Source: Sutterella sp. UBA4713
GTDB taxonomy: Bacteria > Pseudomonadota > Gammaproteobacteria > Burkholderiales > Burkholderiaceae_F
Assembly: GCA_002404465.1 (NCBI GenBank)
Contig: DHJT01000090.1
Location: 13,452 to 25,307, forward strand
DNA: 11,856 bases
Direction: 5' to 3'
This document shows, in pieces, positions 5,900 to 11,856 of this stretch; position 1 is the stretch's first letter; every line of letters starts with the position of its first letter. Position numbers and translations under genes: made by a program. The notes below the pieces were generated by a model. That model searched no databases, was not told the DNA's origin, and was given only the letters and a program-made list of their open reading frames with translations.

Positions 5900-7447
5900 T
5901 TAACTTTCGCGCATTTTGATGAGCGTATCAAAGGCTTGTTTCATATCGGTCTTGACAAGACGCAACTTTAATTCATAAAGACGTCTGTACAAATCCGTAT
6001 TCTCCTCATCGGGTAGGTATTCGGCATTGAGTTGCGTCGTGCGTTTTAAGGCGCCGATCGGCTCGTTAACGGCGCCGACGGCTAATGCGGCAAATACGCA
6101 GTTGGTAACAACGGCACCTCCGGCGTTGCGAAAGCGGACGACACGACTTGCAAGCATGTCGGCCTTAATTTGATTCCATAATTCGTCGCGGCTCCCGCCT
6201 TCGGTGACGGTGACGGTATCGAGCAAAACGCCGGCTTTTCGATACGTATCGACAATTTCCATGTAGTCATAGCCGATTGCTTCCAAAACTGCTCGCCAGG
6301 CTACAAAGATATCGTCTTTGAGCGTCATATTCAGAAAACAGCCGCTTACCTTGGCATTCGGGCCCGAGCCGCCCGTCAGGTACGGTAAAAATACCACACC
6401 GTTGCAACCGGGTTTTATTCGCGAGGCGCCTTCCGATAAGTCTCTGTAGTAGGACGAGTCGCCTCCCTTAAGGCAAAGATTGTCTTTAAACCAGCGAAGA
6501 GCAAGACCGCCCGTGCGAATGTAGCCCCAATAAAAATACGTGTCTTTCAGGGTACCGCTATTGAAAATCAGCCCCGTTCCCTTGCGCGAAAGCTCCGGAA
6601 CAATCCCGTCGGTGGAAACGCAAAACATCGAGCAGGTGCCGGCTACGTCCACGCCTTTGCCGGAGGAAAAAACGCCTGAGCCGAGCATCGATTGCATCGT
6701 ATCGCCCGCACCGGCGCAGACTGCCGTTCCTTCTCTTAAACCGGTTTTTTCGGCTATCTCGGCACCGACGGTGCCGATGATGTCCCAGGGCTTGACAATG
6801 CGCGGCATGTAACGTTCGTCAATGCCGAGGATCTTTAATTGTTCGGGACTCCAGCATTTTTCTTCAACTTTGTATCCTAAGCCCCAGCCTGACATTGTGC
6901 CCCAGTCGATAAAGGCATCGGTGCCTTTTAGCCCGGCCAAATGCGACAAAATGTACGGGGCGTTGTGCATGAATTTGACGCCTTTACGCTTAAATTCCGG
7001 GCTGTTAGCCAGAAACCAACGTGCAAACATGGCCGGGAACAGACACAGCGCTTCGGGATTTCCCGTCTGTTCGGCCCAAATCGGAAGATGAAGGGCGTTA
7101 ATGCGGTTGCAATCATCCTGAGTGCGGCTGTCTAAATAATTGACGTAAGGCGTTACGGCATTGCCGTCTTTATCCACTCCGCAAATGCCGCAGATGATTC
7201 CGTCGCCCATGACGGCCTGAATTTGGGCCGGATCCAGGCCCTGTGTGCGAATCTCGCGAACGCAGGCGGCAATGCCCTCAATGGTTAATTTGACGTACTC
7301 ATCGGGATCCATCTCCACCCGGTCCGGCTTCGGATAGTGCAGTGTTGTTGCTTTGGCATAGGTTGCACGACACTTCCAGGAGCCGTCGTACACGGAAACC
7401 TTGACACTTTGGGTGCCGGCGTCAAAACCGAGGAAAAGTTTTTCCAT
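5900..7447 (-). CDS. FGGY-family carbohydrate kinase (xylulokinase-like)
   Basis: 515 residues, full length for the FGGY family. These cytoplasmic kinases phosphorylate sugars or polyols with ATP. The N-terminal ATPase lobe opens FLGFDAGTQSVKVSVYD (5-21), the phosphate-1 loop. YVNYLDSRTQ (101-110) matches the substrate-side D-x-R segment of xylulokinase relatives. AGAGDTMQSMLGSG (245-258) gives Asp249 as the likely catalytic base. The C-terminal lobe carries TEGGSRDELWNQIKADML (415-432), the second FGGY signature region. The substrate cannot be read from sequence; xylulose, other pentuloses or a polyol are all possible. No transporter, isomerase or regulator lies beside it and it is transcribed alone, convergent with the gene to its left. 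The start is set by the N-terminal match; the ribosome site is weak (AAG about 10 bases upstream). Confidence 0.88.
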   Translation of the reverse strand: MEKLFLGFDAGTQSVKVSVYDGSWKCRATYAKATTLHYPKPDRVEMDPDEYVKLTIEGIAACVREIRTQGLDPAQIQAVMGDGIICGICGVDKDGNAVTPYVNYLDSRTQDDCNRINALHLPIWAEQTGNPEALCLFPAMFARWFLANSPEFKRKGVKFMHNAPYILSHLAGLKGTDAFIDWGTMSGWGLGYKVEEKCWSPEQLKILGIDERYMPRIVKPWDIIGTVGAEIAEKTGLREGTAVCAGAGDTMQSMLGSGVFSSGKGVDVAGTCSMFCVSTDGIVPELSRKGTGLIFNSGTLKDTYFYWGYIRTGGLALRWFKDNLCLKGGDSSYYRDLSEGASRIKPGCNGVVFLPYLTGGSGPNAKVSGCFLNMTLKDDIFVAWRAVLEAIGYDYMEIVDTYRKAGVLLDTVTVTEGGSRDELWNQIKADMLASRVVRFRNAGGAVVTNCVFAALAVGAVNEPIGALKRTTQLNAEYLPDEENTDLYRRLYELKLRLVKTDMKQAFDTLIKMRES

Positions 7448-7536
7448 AGAATCAAACTTAAATTAAAGATAGGCGGGTACGGGAAGCTTACGGCCTCCGA
7501 ACGCGTCCCCTTCGCACTGAAAATCGAGCGAATCAG

Positions 7537-7542
7537 TATAAT
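7537..7542 (+). promoter_or_regulatory. Perfect -10 box (TATAAT), probable tig promoter
   Basis: TATAAT is exact and lies 113 bases before the tig start, in the divergent gap between the kinase and tig. No good -35 stands at 16-18 bases; TTCGCA (7511-7516) is 20 bases away. No extended TG motif is present. The core promoter is plausible but incomplete, and it implies a leader of about 105 bases. Confidence 0.5.
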
Positions 7543-7570
7543 GCACCTCACTTCGAACCTGCCATGCGTG

Positions 7571-7635
7571 TCGGCTCGATAGTCTTTTTGTTGTTTAAAC
7601 CCGCCGAGCAAACCCTTTTTTTTCGGGGCATCGGC
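7571..7635 (+). promoter_or_regulatory. Structured tig leader with competing pairings and a T8 tract
   Basis: GCCGA (7603-7607) can pair with TCGGC upstream (7571-7575) or with TCGGC downstream (7631-7635). The downstream form is reinforced by CCC (7613-7615) with GGG (7625-7628) and places the run T7616-T7623 in the loop. The upstream form leaves the T-run free but 8 bases from the stem. These are short stems, so a regulatory switch is only a suggestion. Confidence 0.3.
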
Positions 7636-7655
7636 TATTTGGAATAATTTCTGCG

Positions 7656-9023
7656 ATGACTGAAAACGTTCAAGACCAGACGGCTCAAGAGCCCGTTAAG
7701 ACTCAGGAAGTGAAGACCGAAGACGTGAAGGCTCAGGAACCCGAAAAGAATCCGCTTGAAAAATCCGTCGAGTTCACGGTAAGTGCCGAAGAATTAAAAA
7801 GCGGCATGGATGCGGCATTAAAGCGTTATGCCAAGAAGGCTAAGATTGCCGGCTTCCGCCCCGGGCACGTTCCTTTTGAAACCGTGCGTGCGATGTACGG
7901 GCACGATGCCTATGTGCAAACCCTAAATGATTTGATTGTTCGCGAGTTTGACAAAGCCGCGAAAGAAGCCGGCCTTTTAATGGTCGGACAGCCCGAGATT
8001 TCGCCCGTCGAGACGAAAGAAGGCGAGGATCTTAAATTTAAGGCCGTCGTCGAGTGCTATCCGGAATTCGAACTTCCGTCTTTTGCCGATTTGCAGTTAA
8101 AGCGCTACGTGTGCCCCGTGACCGATGCCGAAGTCGACAAGACCCTCGACGTGATGCGCAAGCAGCGTGCCACGCTTGTTGATCAGGAAGATCGTAAAGC
8201 GGCCGATGAGGACGTTCTGACAATTAACTTTAAGGGAACCAAGGACGGTGTTGCGTTCGAAGGCGGCACGGCGGAAAACTTCCAGATGGTTGTCGGTGCC
8301 GGCCGTATGCTCCCTGAGTTCGAGGCGGCCGTGCGCGGTATGGGTGTCGGCGAAACCAAGAATTTTAAGTTGACGTTCCCGGCCAATTACCCCGAGAAGT
8401 CTTTGGCCGGAACGACGGCAGACTTCGAAGTGACCGTCACGAAGATTAAGACCCCGGTGCTGCCTGAACTCAATGATGAATTTGCCAAAAATCTCGGTCA
8501 GGACTCCGTCGAGGCCCTCAAAGCCGAAGTGCGTAAGAACCTGGAGCGCGAAGTAAAGGCGCGCTTACTTTCTCGCACCAAGGTCGAGGTGATGGACGCA
8601 ATCGCTAAACTCGCTCCGTTCCCGGCACCCAAGGCGATGACGGCCGAAGAGCAGGAACACTTGGCGCAAGAGGCCAAAGAAAACTTAAGGCAAATGGGTT
8701 TGGATCCGAAGAAGGCGCCGAATCTTCCGTTGGAGATGTTTAAGGCCGAAGCGCAAAAGCGTGTTGTCTTGGGCATTCTCGTTCGCAAACTCGTGCAAGA
8801 GAAGAATCTTCTGGCGACATCTGAAGATGTCGAGAAACTTGCCGGTGAAATCGCCGCGAGTTACGAAAACCCCGATGATGTCAAGAAAGAGTTCTTAAGC
8901 GATGAGGCTCAGCGTAATGCCTTCGGTAACGTTGCCACGGAAACCAAGGTTGTCGAGTACGTTCTCTCGCAAGCCAAGACAACGGAAGAAACCGTTCCCT
9001 TTGACGGCTTGATGAAGATGTAA
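7656..9023 (+). CDS. tig: Trigger factor, ribosome-bound chaperone and peptidyl-prolyl isomerase
   Basis: 455 residues (E. coli 432). Trigger factor binds at the ribosomal exit tunnel and shields nascent chains. Domains are: an N-terminal ribosome-binding domain (about 34-150) with signature GFRPGHVP (66-73); an FKBP-type isomerase domain (about 185-265) with EDVLTINFKGTKDG and FQMVVGAGRMLPEFEAAVRGM; and a C-terminal helical chaperone domain (about 270-440). Two features are unusual. About 23 extra residues precede the usual start, charged and repetitive (VKTQEVKTEDVKAQEPEK). The second basic position of the ribosome signature (GFRxGK in E. coli) is His71 instead of Lys. ATG 7656 has only a weak site (GGAAT, about 11 bases upstream). 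The order tig-clpP-clpX-lon is the standard one. Confidence 0.95.
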   Translation: MTENVQDQTAQEPVKTQEVKTEDVKAQEPEKNPLEKSVEFTVSAEELKSGMDAALKRYAKKAKIAGFRPGHVPFETVRAMYGHDAYVQTLNDLIVREFDKAAKEAGLLMVGQPEISPVETKEGEDLKFKAVVECYPEFELPSFADLQLKRYVCPVTDAEVDKTLDVMRKQRATLVDQEDRKAADEDVLTINFKGTKDGVAFEGGTAENFQMVVGAGRMLPEFEAAVRGMGVGETKNFKLTFPANYPEKSLAGTTADFEVTVTKIKTPVLPELNDEFAKNLGQDSVEALKAEVRKNLEREVKARLLSRTKVEVMDAIAKLAPFPAPKAMTAEEQEHLAQEAKENLRQMGLDPKKAPNLPLEMFKAEAQKRVVLGILVRKLVQEKNLLATSEDVEKLAGEIAASYENPDDVKKEFLSDEAQRNAFGNVATETKVVEYVLSQAKTTEETVPFDGLMKM

Positions 9024-9040
9024 GGATTCGTCCCGAATCC
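9024..9040 (+). repeat. Perfect hairpin directly after the tig stop
   Basis: GGATTCG-TCC-CGAATCC is a perfect 7-bp stem with a 3-base loop starting at the base after TAA. No T-run follows, so it is not a Rho-independent terminator by itself. A 3'-end stabilising or processing hairpin is a reasonable inference. Confidence 0.6.
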
Positions 9041-9046
9041 ACCGAC

Positions 9047-9083
9047 AAAGCGGAAATCGGGGTATTCTCGGTTCCCGCTTTTT
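9047..9083 (+). terminator. Probable intrinsic terminator between tig and clpP
   Basis: AAAGCGG (9047-9053) pairs with CCGCTTT (9075-9081). The stem may extend inward through AA/TT beyond a bulged C. T9079-T9083 then CATTTTT follows. The stem is only moderately GC-rich with a loop of about 21 bases, so partial termination is more likely than complete. Confidence 0.6.
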
Positions 9084-9090
9084 CATTTTT

Positions 9091-9096
9091 GGAGGT
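9091..9096 (+). promoter_or_regulatory. Ribosome binding site that fixes the clpP start
   Basis: GGAGGT stands 7 bases before ATG 9104. An in-frame TTG at 9089 would overlap this site, so the ATG is the start. Confidence 0.8.
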
Positions 9097-9103
9097 AAAC
9101 CGT

Positions 9104-9703
9104 ATGCATCCCGTTGACGACATGCTCATTCCGATGGTCGTCGAGCAAAGTGCTCGCGGTGAGCGTAGTTTCGATATCTATTCGAGACTCTTGCGCGATC
9201 GGATTGTTTTTTTAAACGGTGAAGTAACCGGAGAAAGCGCCAATTTGGTTGTCGCTCAATTGCTTTTCTTGGAAAGCGAAGATCCCGAAAAGGATATTTC
9301 GCTTTACATCAACAGCCCGGGCGGCTCGGTTTATGCCGGTCTCGGCATATTCGATACGATGCAATTTATTAAGCCGGATGTACAGACCATCTGTGTAGGT
9401 ATGGCTGCTTCCATGGGGGCCTTCCTCTTGGCTGCCGGCGCCAAGGGTAAGCGCTATTCGCTTCCCAATTCCCGCATCATGATCCATCAGCCTTCGGGCG
9501 GCAGTCGCGGTATGGCCAGCGATATTGCCATTCAAGCCAAAGAAATTCAGGATTTAAAACAATTACTCAATGCGGTATTGGCGGAAAAAACCGGTCAGTC
9601 TCTCGAGACGATTGCCCGCGATACGGATCGGGATAATTATATGTCCCCGAGTCAGGCCCTCCAATACGGTTTGATCGATCGCATTTTGACGCATCGCTCC
9701 TGA
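9104..9703 (+). CDS. clpP: ClpP, ATP-dependent Clp protease proteolytic subunit
   Basis: 199 residues. ClpP is the serine protease that forms two stacked heptameric rings and degrades proteins fed in by ClpX or ClpA, in the cytoplasm. The catalytic triad is visible: Ser103 in GMAASMGAF, His128 in MIHQPSGG, and Asp177 in TDRDNYMS, with the same spacings as E. coli (25 and 49 residues). LYINSPGGSV (67-76) is the oxyanion and substrate strand. The short N-terminus MHPVDDMLIPMVVEQ is likely processed to an axial-loop end near the conserved MLIPMVVEQ. clpX follows 29 bp downstream with its own ribosome site and no terminator, so the two are very likely co-transcribed. Confidence 0.97.
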   Translation: MHPVDDMLIPMVVEQSARGERSFDIYSRLLRDRIVFLNGEVTGESANLVVAQLLFLESEDPEKDISLYINSPGGSVYAGLGIFDTMQFIKPDVQTICVGMAASMGAFLLAAGAKGKRYSLPNSRIMIHQPSGGSRGMASDIAIQAKEIQDLKQLLNAVLAEKTGQSLETIARDTDRDNYMSPSQALQYGLIDRILTHRS

Positions 9704-9732
9704 AAAAATGCATTGAGACAGGGAGGTTTGCC

Positions 9733-10980
9733 ATGACGACACATGATACGCAACGTTGCAGTATCTGCGGACGGTGCCGCGAAGACTGTGCGGAATTGAT
9801 TGATACGGGACGCGGTATTTACGTGTGTGACCGGTGTATCAAAGGCTTGAATGCCGCGCTTGAGGGCTCTTCGGAAAAGGCCGCTGAAAAGAGCCCTTCC
9901 GAGGATTTTAACGAGGCGCTTCCGACGCCGGCCGAATTGTATGCGCACCTTTGTAATTACGTTATCGGTCAGGAAAAAGCCAAGCGCATCCTTTCGGTTG
10001 CCGTTTATAACCACTATAAGCGCTTAAAACACCTGGCATCGGGCTCGGACGTCGAACTGCAAAAGTCCAATATTTTGCTCATCGGGCCGACCGGGTCCGG
10101 GAAAACGCTTTTGGCGCAAACTTTGGCACGTGTTTTAAAGGTTCCCTTTGCCATTGCCGATGCGACGACATTAACGGAAGCCGGGTATGTCGGCGAAGAT
10201 GTCGAAAATATCATTCATAAGCTTTTGCAGGCAGCCGACGGAGACGTCAAAAAGGCCGAGCGCGGTATTTTGTACCTTGATGAAATCGACAAAATTGCGC
10301 GTAAAAGCGAAAATCCCTCGATTACGCGGGACGTTTCGGGCGAGGGTGTCCAGCAGGCTCTCTTAAAGTTGATCGAAGGAACGGTTTGTAACGTGCCGGC
10401 TGCCGGCGGTCGCAAGAATCCGCGCGGTGCGATGATTCCCGTGGACACGACCAACATTTTGTTTATTTGCGGCGGAGCCTTTGACGGGCTGGAGAAAATC
10501 ATCGGGAATCGAACCGAGGGACGAGCCGGTATCGGATTTTCTTCGGAAGTTAGAAAGAAGTCCGAGACGGAATTGTCGGACTTAATTGCCCGGTGTGAGC
10601 CGAAAGATCTGGTTAAGTTCGGTTTGATTCCCGAACTTGTCGGGCGCCTTCCCGTGACGGCCTGTTTATCTGAGTTAACGCTCAAGGCGCTTGAGGCGAT
10701 TTTAACCGAGCCAAAGAATGCACTTGTTAAGCAATTTACCGAGCTTTTTGCCATGGACGGCGTGCGCCTTGAGGTGACCGACAAGGCCCTTGCGGCGATT
10801 GCCCGTCAGGCCTTGGAGCGAAAAACCGGTGCACGCGGTTTGCGCTCCATTCTCGAAGGCGCCCTTTTGGAACCGATGTACGAAATTCCGTCCGATAAAA
10901 GCGTGGAACGCGTGCGGCTTGACGCCGATGAGTCCGGCAAGTGTTTGGTGGTTTCCTACGAGAAAAAGCCGTCGGGCTAA
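9733..10980 (+). CDS. clpX: ClpX, AAA+ unfoldase of the ClpXP protease
   Basis: 415 residues. ClpX is a hexameric ATPase that unfolds tagged proteins and threads them into ClpP. An N-terminal zinc-binding domain has Cys9, Cys12, Cys32 and Cys35, with two further cysteines (15, 19). A polar linker (about 42-60) follows, then the AAA+ core: Walker A GPTGSGKT (118-125), pore loop GYVG (151-154), Walker B ILYLDEID (179-186), sensor-2 TGARGLRS (365-372). The IGF loop that docks on ClpP is intact (267-269). The RKH loop that contacts the ssrA tag in E. coli reads RKN (227-229) here: His is replaced by Asn. The ribosome site GGGAGG sits 6 bases before ATG 9733. Hairpins follow the stop. Confidence 0.97.
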   Translation: MTTHDTQRCSICGRCREDCAELIDTGRGIYVCDRCIKGLNAALEGSSEKAAEKSPSEDFNEALPTPAELYAHLCNYVIGQEKAKRILSVAVYNHYKRLKHLASGSDVELQKSNILLIGPTGSGKTLLAQTLARVLKVPFAIADATTLTEAGYVGEDVENIIHKLLQAADGDVKKAERGILYLDEIDKIARKSENPSITRDVSGEGVQQALLKLIEGTVCNVPAAGGRKNPRGAMIPVDTTNILFICGGAFDGLEKIIGNRTEGRAGIGFSSEVRKKSETELSDLIARCEPKDLVKFGLIPELVGRLPVTACLSELTLKALEAILTEPKNALVKQFTELFAMDGVRLEVTDKALAAIARQALERKTGARGLRSILEGALLEPMYEIPSDKSVERVRLDADESGKCLVVSYEKKPSG

Positions 10981-11006
10981 ACCGAGCAACAAAACGCGTT
11001 TCGGTT
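10980..11006 (+). repeat. Hairpin directly after the clpX stop
   Basis: AACCGA (10980-10985) and TCGGTT (11001-11006) form a 6-bp inverted repeat around a 15-base loop, with no T-run. Together with the next terminator it repeats the pattern seen after tig: first hairpin, then terminator. Confidence 0.35.
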
Positions 11007-11032
11007 GAAAATTGTGCGGACTGCCCTCATAT
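11005..11032 (+). promoter_or_regulatory. Candidate heat-shock (sigma-32/RpoH) promoter for lon
   Basis: The -35 element is GTTGAAA (11004-11010; E. coli consensus CTTGAAA) and the -10 is CCTCATAT (11025-11032; consensus CCCCATnT, one mismatch), spaced by 14 bases, which suits sigma-32. lon is a classical member of the sigma-32 regulon. A vegetative reading (TTGAAA, 17 bases, CATATA) is also possible but weaker at the -10. The start would fall at about 11038-11041, giving a leader of about 30 bases. Confidence 0.55.
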
Positions 11033-11056
11033 AGGACTTGGGTAGTCCCTTTTTTT
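11018..11056 (+). terminator. Intrinsic terminator between clpX and lon
   Basis: GGACTGCCC (11018-11026) pairs with GGGTAGTCC (11040-11048), 9 bp with one G-T wobble and a 13-base loop. C11049 and T11050-T11056 follow. This would end the clpP-clpX message. The candidate lon promoter overlaps its ascending arm and loop. Confidence 0.85.
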
Positions 11057-11058
11057 CT

Positions 11059-11085
11059 ATGGGTTACGATGAGTACAGAATTTAA
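11059..11085 (+). other. Eight-codon leader ORF overlapping the lon start
   Basis: ATG 11059 opens a frame of eight codons (MGYDEYRI) ending at TAA 11083-11085. It runs out of frame across the lon ATG at 11069. No ribosome site precedes it (only a T-run). It may be chance; if used, it would compete with lon initiation or feed it by re-initiation. Confidence 0.2.
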
Positions 11086-11856
11086 AGTGCCGGAAGTATT
11101 TGTTTCTCCGGTTATCCCGATTCGGGATGTTGTTGTTTTTCCGCATACCGTGCTGCCGATTTTTATCGGCCGTGCGAAGTCCTTAAAGGCCGTTGAGTCG
11201 GCCATGCAAGGCGACAGACGTGTGATTTTGGTCACGCAGCGCGATCCGAAAGCCGATGATCCGAAAACGTCTCAGCTTTTCGATGTCGGTGTTGCAGCCA
11301 AAATTTTGCAGATGCTCAAGCTCTCGGACGGCACCGTCAAGGCGCTCGTCGAGGCGCATGAGCGCGTCAAGCTTGAGGCGTTTTCCGAGGACGGGTCGCT
11401 TACGGCTAAGGCTTCGCCTTTAGTCACACAAGTGACCAATAAAAACGAAATTGAGGCCTTGCGGCGTGCGGTTGTTCAAAACTTTCTCACATACGCAAAG
11501 GAGAGTAAGAAATTTACCGGCGAAGTCACCGACTCGATTTCTTCGATGACAGATGCCGAGCGCCTTACCGATGCCGTTGCCGGCCACTTGCCGATTTCGC
11601 TTGAAAACAAACAAAAGCTTTTGGCGACGCCGTCCTTGTCCGATCGTATGAATCTGCTTTTGGGATTCATTATGGGCGAGATGGACATTTTGCAAGTGGA
11701 AAAACGCATTCACGGGCGCGTGAAACAGGCGATGGATAAGAACCAGCGCAATTACTATCTGAATGAACAGATGAAAGCCATCCAAAAGGAACTGGGTGGC
11801 GAGGATGCGCTTCCGAGCGATGACTTAGATAGTTACCGTCAACGTATTTTGGCCTG
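11069..11856 (+). CDS. lon: Lon, ATP-dependent protease (N-terminal part, 3' truncated by window)
   Basis: 262 complete codons, open to the window end. Lon is a homo-oligomeric AAA+ serine protease that degrades misfolded and regulatory proteins in the cytoplasm. The visible part is the N-terminal substrate-binding domain (about 10-205), beginning MSTEFKVPEVFVSPVIPIRDVVVFPHTVLPIFIGR in pieces typical of Lon (PIRDVVVFPHTVLP). The helical segment with QVEKRIHGRVKQAMDKNQRNYYLNEQMKAIQKELG, the linker just before the AAA+ core, follows at about 209-243. The ATPase and Ser-Lys protease domains lie beyond the window. The start is placed by match to the family. The ribosome site is weak (GGG about 5 bases upstream). 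Confidence 0.95.
   Translation, partial: MSTEFKVPEVFVSPVIPIRDVVVFPHTVLPIFIGRAKSLKAVESAMQGDRRVILVTQRDPKADDPKTSQLFDVGVAAKILQMLKLSDGTVKALVEAHERVKLEAFSEDGSLTAKASPLVTQVTNKNEIEALRRAVVQNFLTYAKESKKFTGEVTDSISSMTDAERLTDAVAGHLPISLENKQKLLATPSLSDRMNLLLGFIMGEMDILQVEKRIHGRVKQAMDKNQRNYYLNEQMKAIQKELGGEDALPSDDLDSYRQRILA

Noticed and set aside
5540..5905. Integron attC-like ends (GTTAAC near 5544 and ATTAAC near 5899)
   Set aside because: The core sites do not fit the RYYYAAC/GTTRRRY pair and no integrase or array is present.
10215..11235. Long minus-strand frames over clpX and the start of lon (189 and 177 codons)
   Set aside because: Both lie opposite certain genes and have low-complexity shadow composition.
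1..11856. CRISPR array, insertion sequence or prophage genes
   Set aside because: No spaced direct repeats, transposase, integrase or phage-like protein is seen anywhere in the window.

Overview
The window is a chromosomal stretch of a Gram-negative proteobacterium, most likely a betaproteobacterium of the Burkholderiales. A Sutterellaceae-like gut lineage is my best guess, but that is inferred from overall protein character and not proven. Evidence for a Gram-negative host is the outer-membrane assembly and lipid A block, the ClpP/ClpX/Lon block, and moderate GC (one line of lpxD counts to about 58%).

Left block (1-4605, plus strand): the 3' part of bamA, then skp, lpxD, lpxA and lpxB. This is the envelope biogenesis cluster: insertion of outer-membrane proteins (BamA), a periplasmic chaperone for them (Skp), and lipid A steps 1, 3 and 5 (LpxA, LpxD, LpxB). 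The usual fabZ between lpxD and lpxA is absent. A strong intrinsic terminator hairpin occupies that 60-bp gap instead.

Middle block (4606-7655), accessory in character. It holds an AT-richer predicted nucleotidyltransferase of the YcgL/RlaP type, a small hypothetical ORF, a non-coding stretch with strong secondary structure, and a solitary FGGY-family carbohydrate kinase on the minus strand. A well-formed terminator facing the minus direction lies just after lpxB, with no minus-strand gene directly in front of it. This suggests that the nucleotidyltransferase segment was inserted between the kinase and its old terminator.

Right block (7656-11856, plus strand): tig, clpP, clpX and the first 262 codons of lon, the classical protein-quality-control cluster. 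The spacers are rich in regulatory structure: a perfect TATAAT upstream of tig, tandem hairpins after tig, and after clpX a terminator overlapping a sequence that matches the heat-shock sigma-32 promoter consensus. In that last arrangement the predicted lon start lies inside the terminator loop, so lon mRNA would escape the terminator while clpX readthrough would not.

No IS element, CRISPR array, rRNA or tRNA was recognised. Most of the window is ordinary core genome. The points of interest are the missing fabZ, the inserted middle segment with its orphan terminator, the terminator/promoter overlap before lon, and a substitution in a ClpX substrate-recognition loop.
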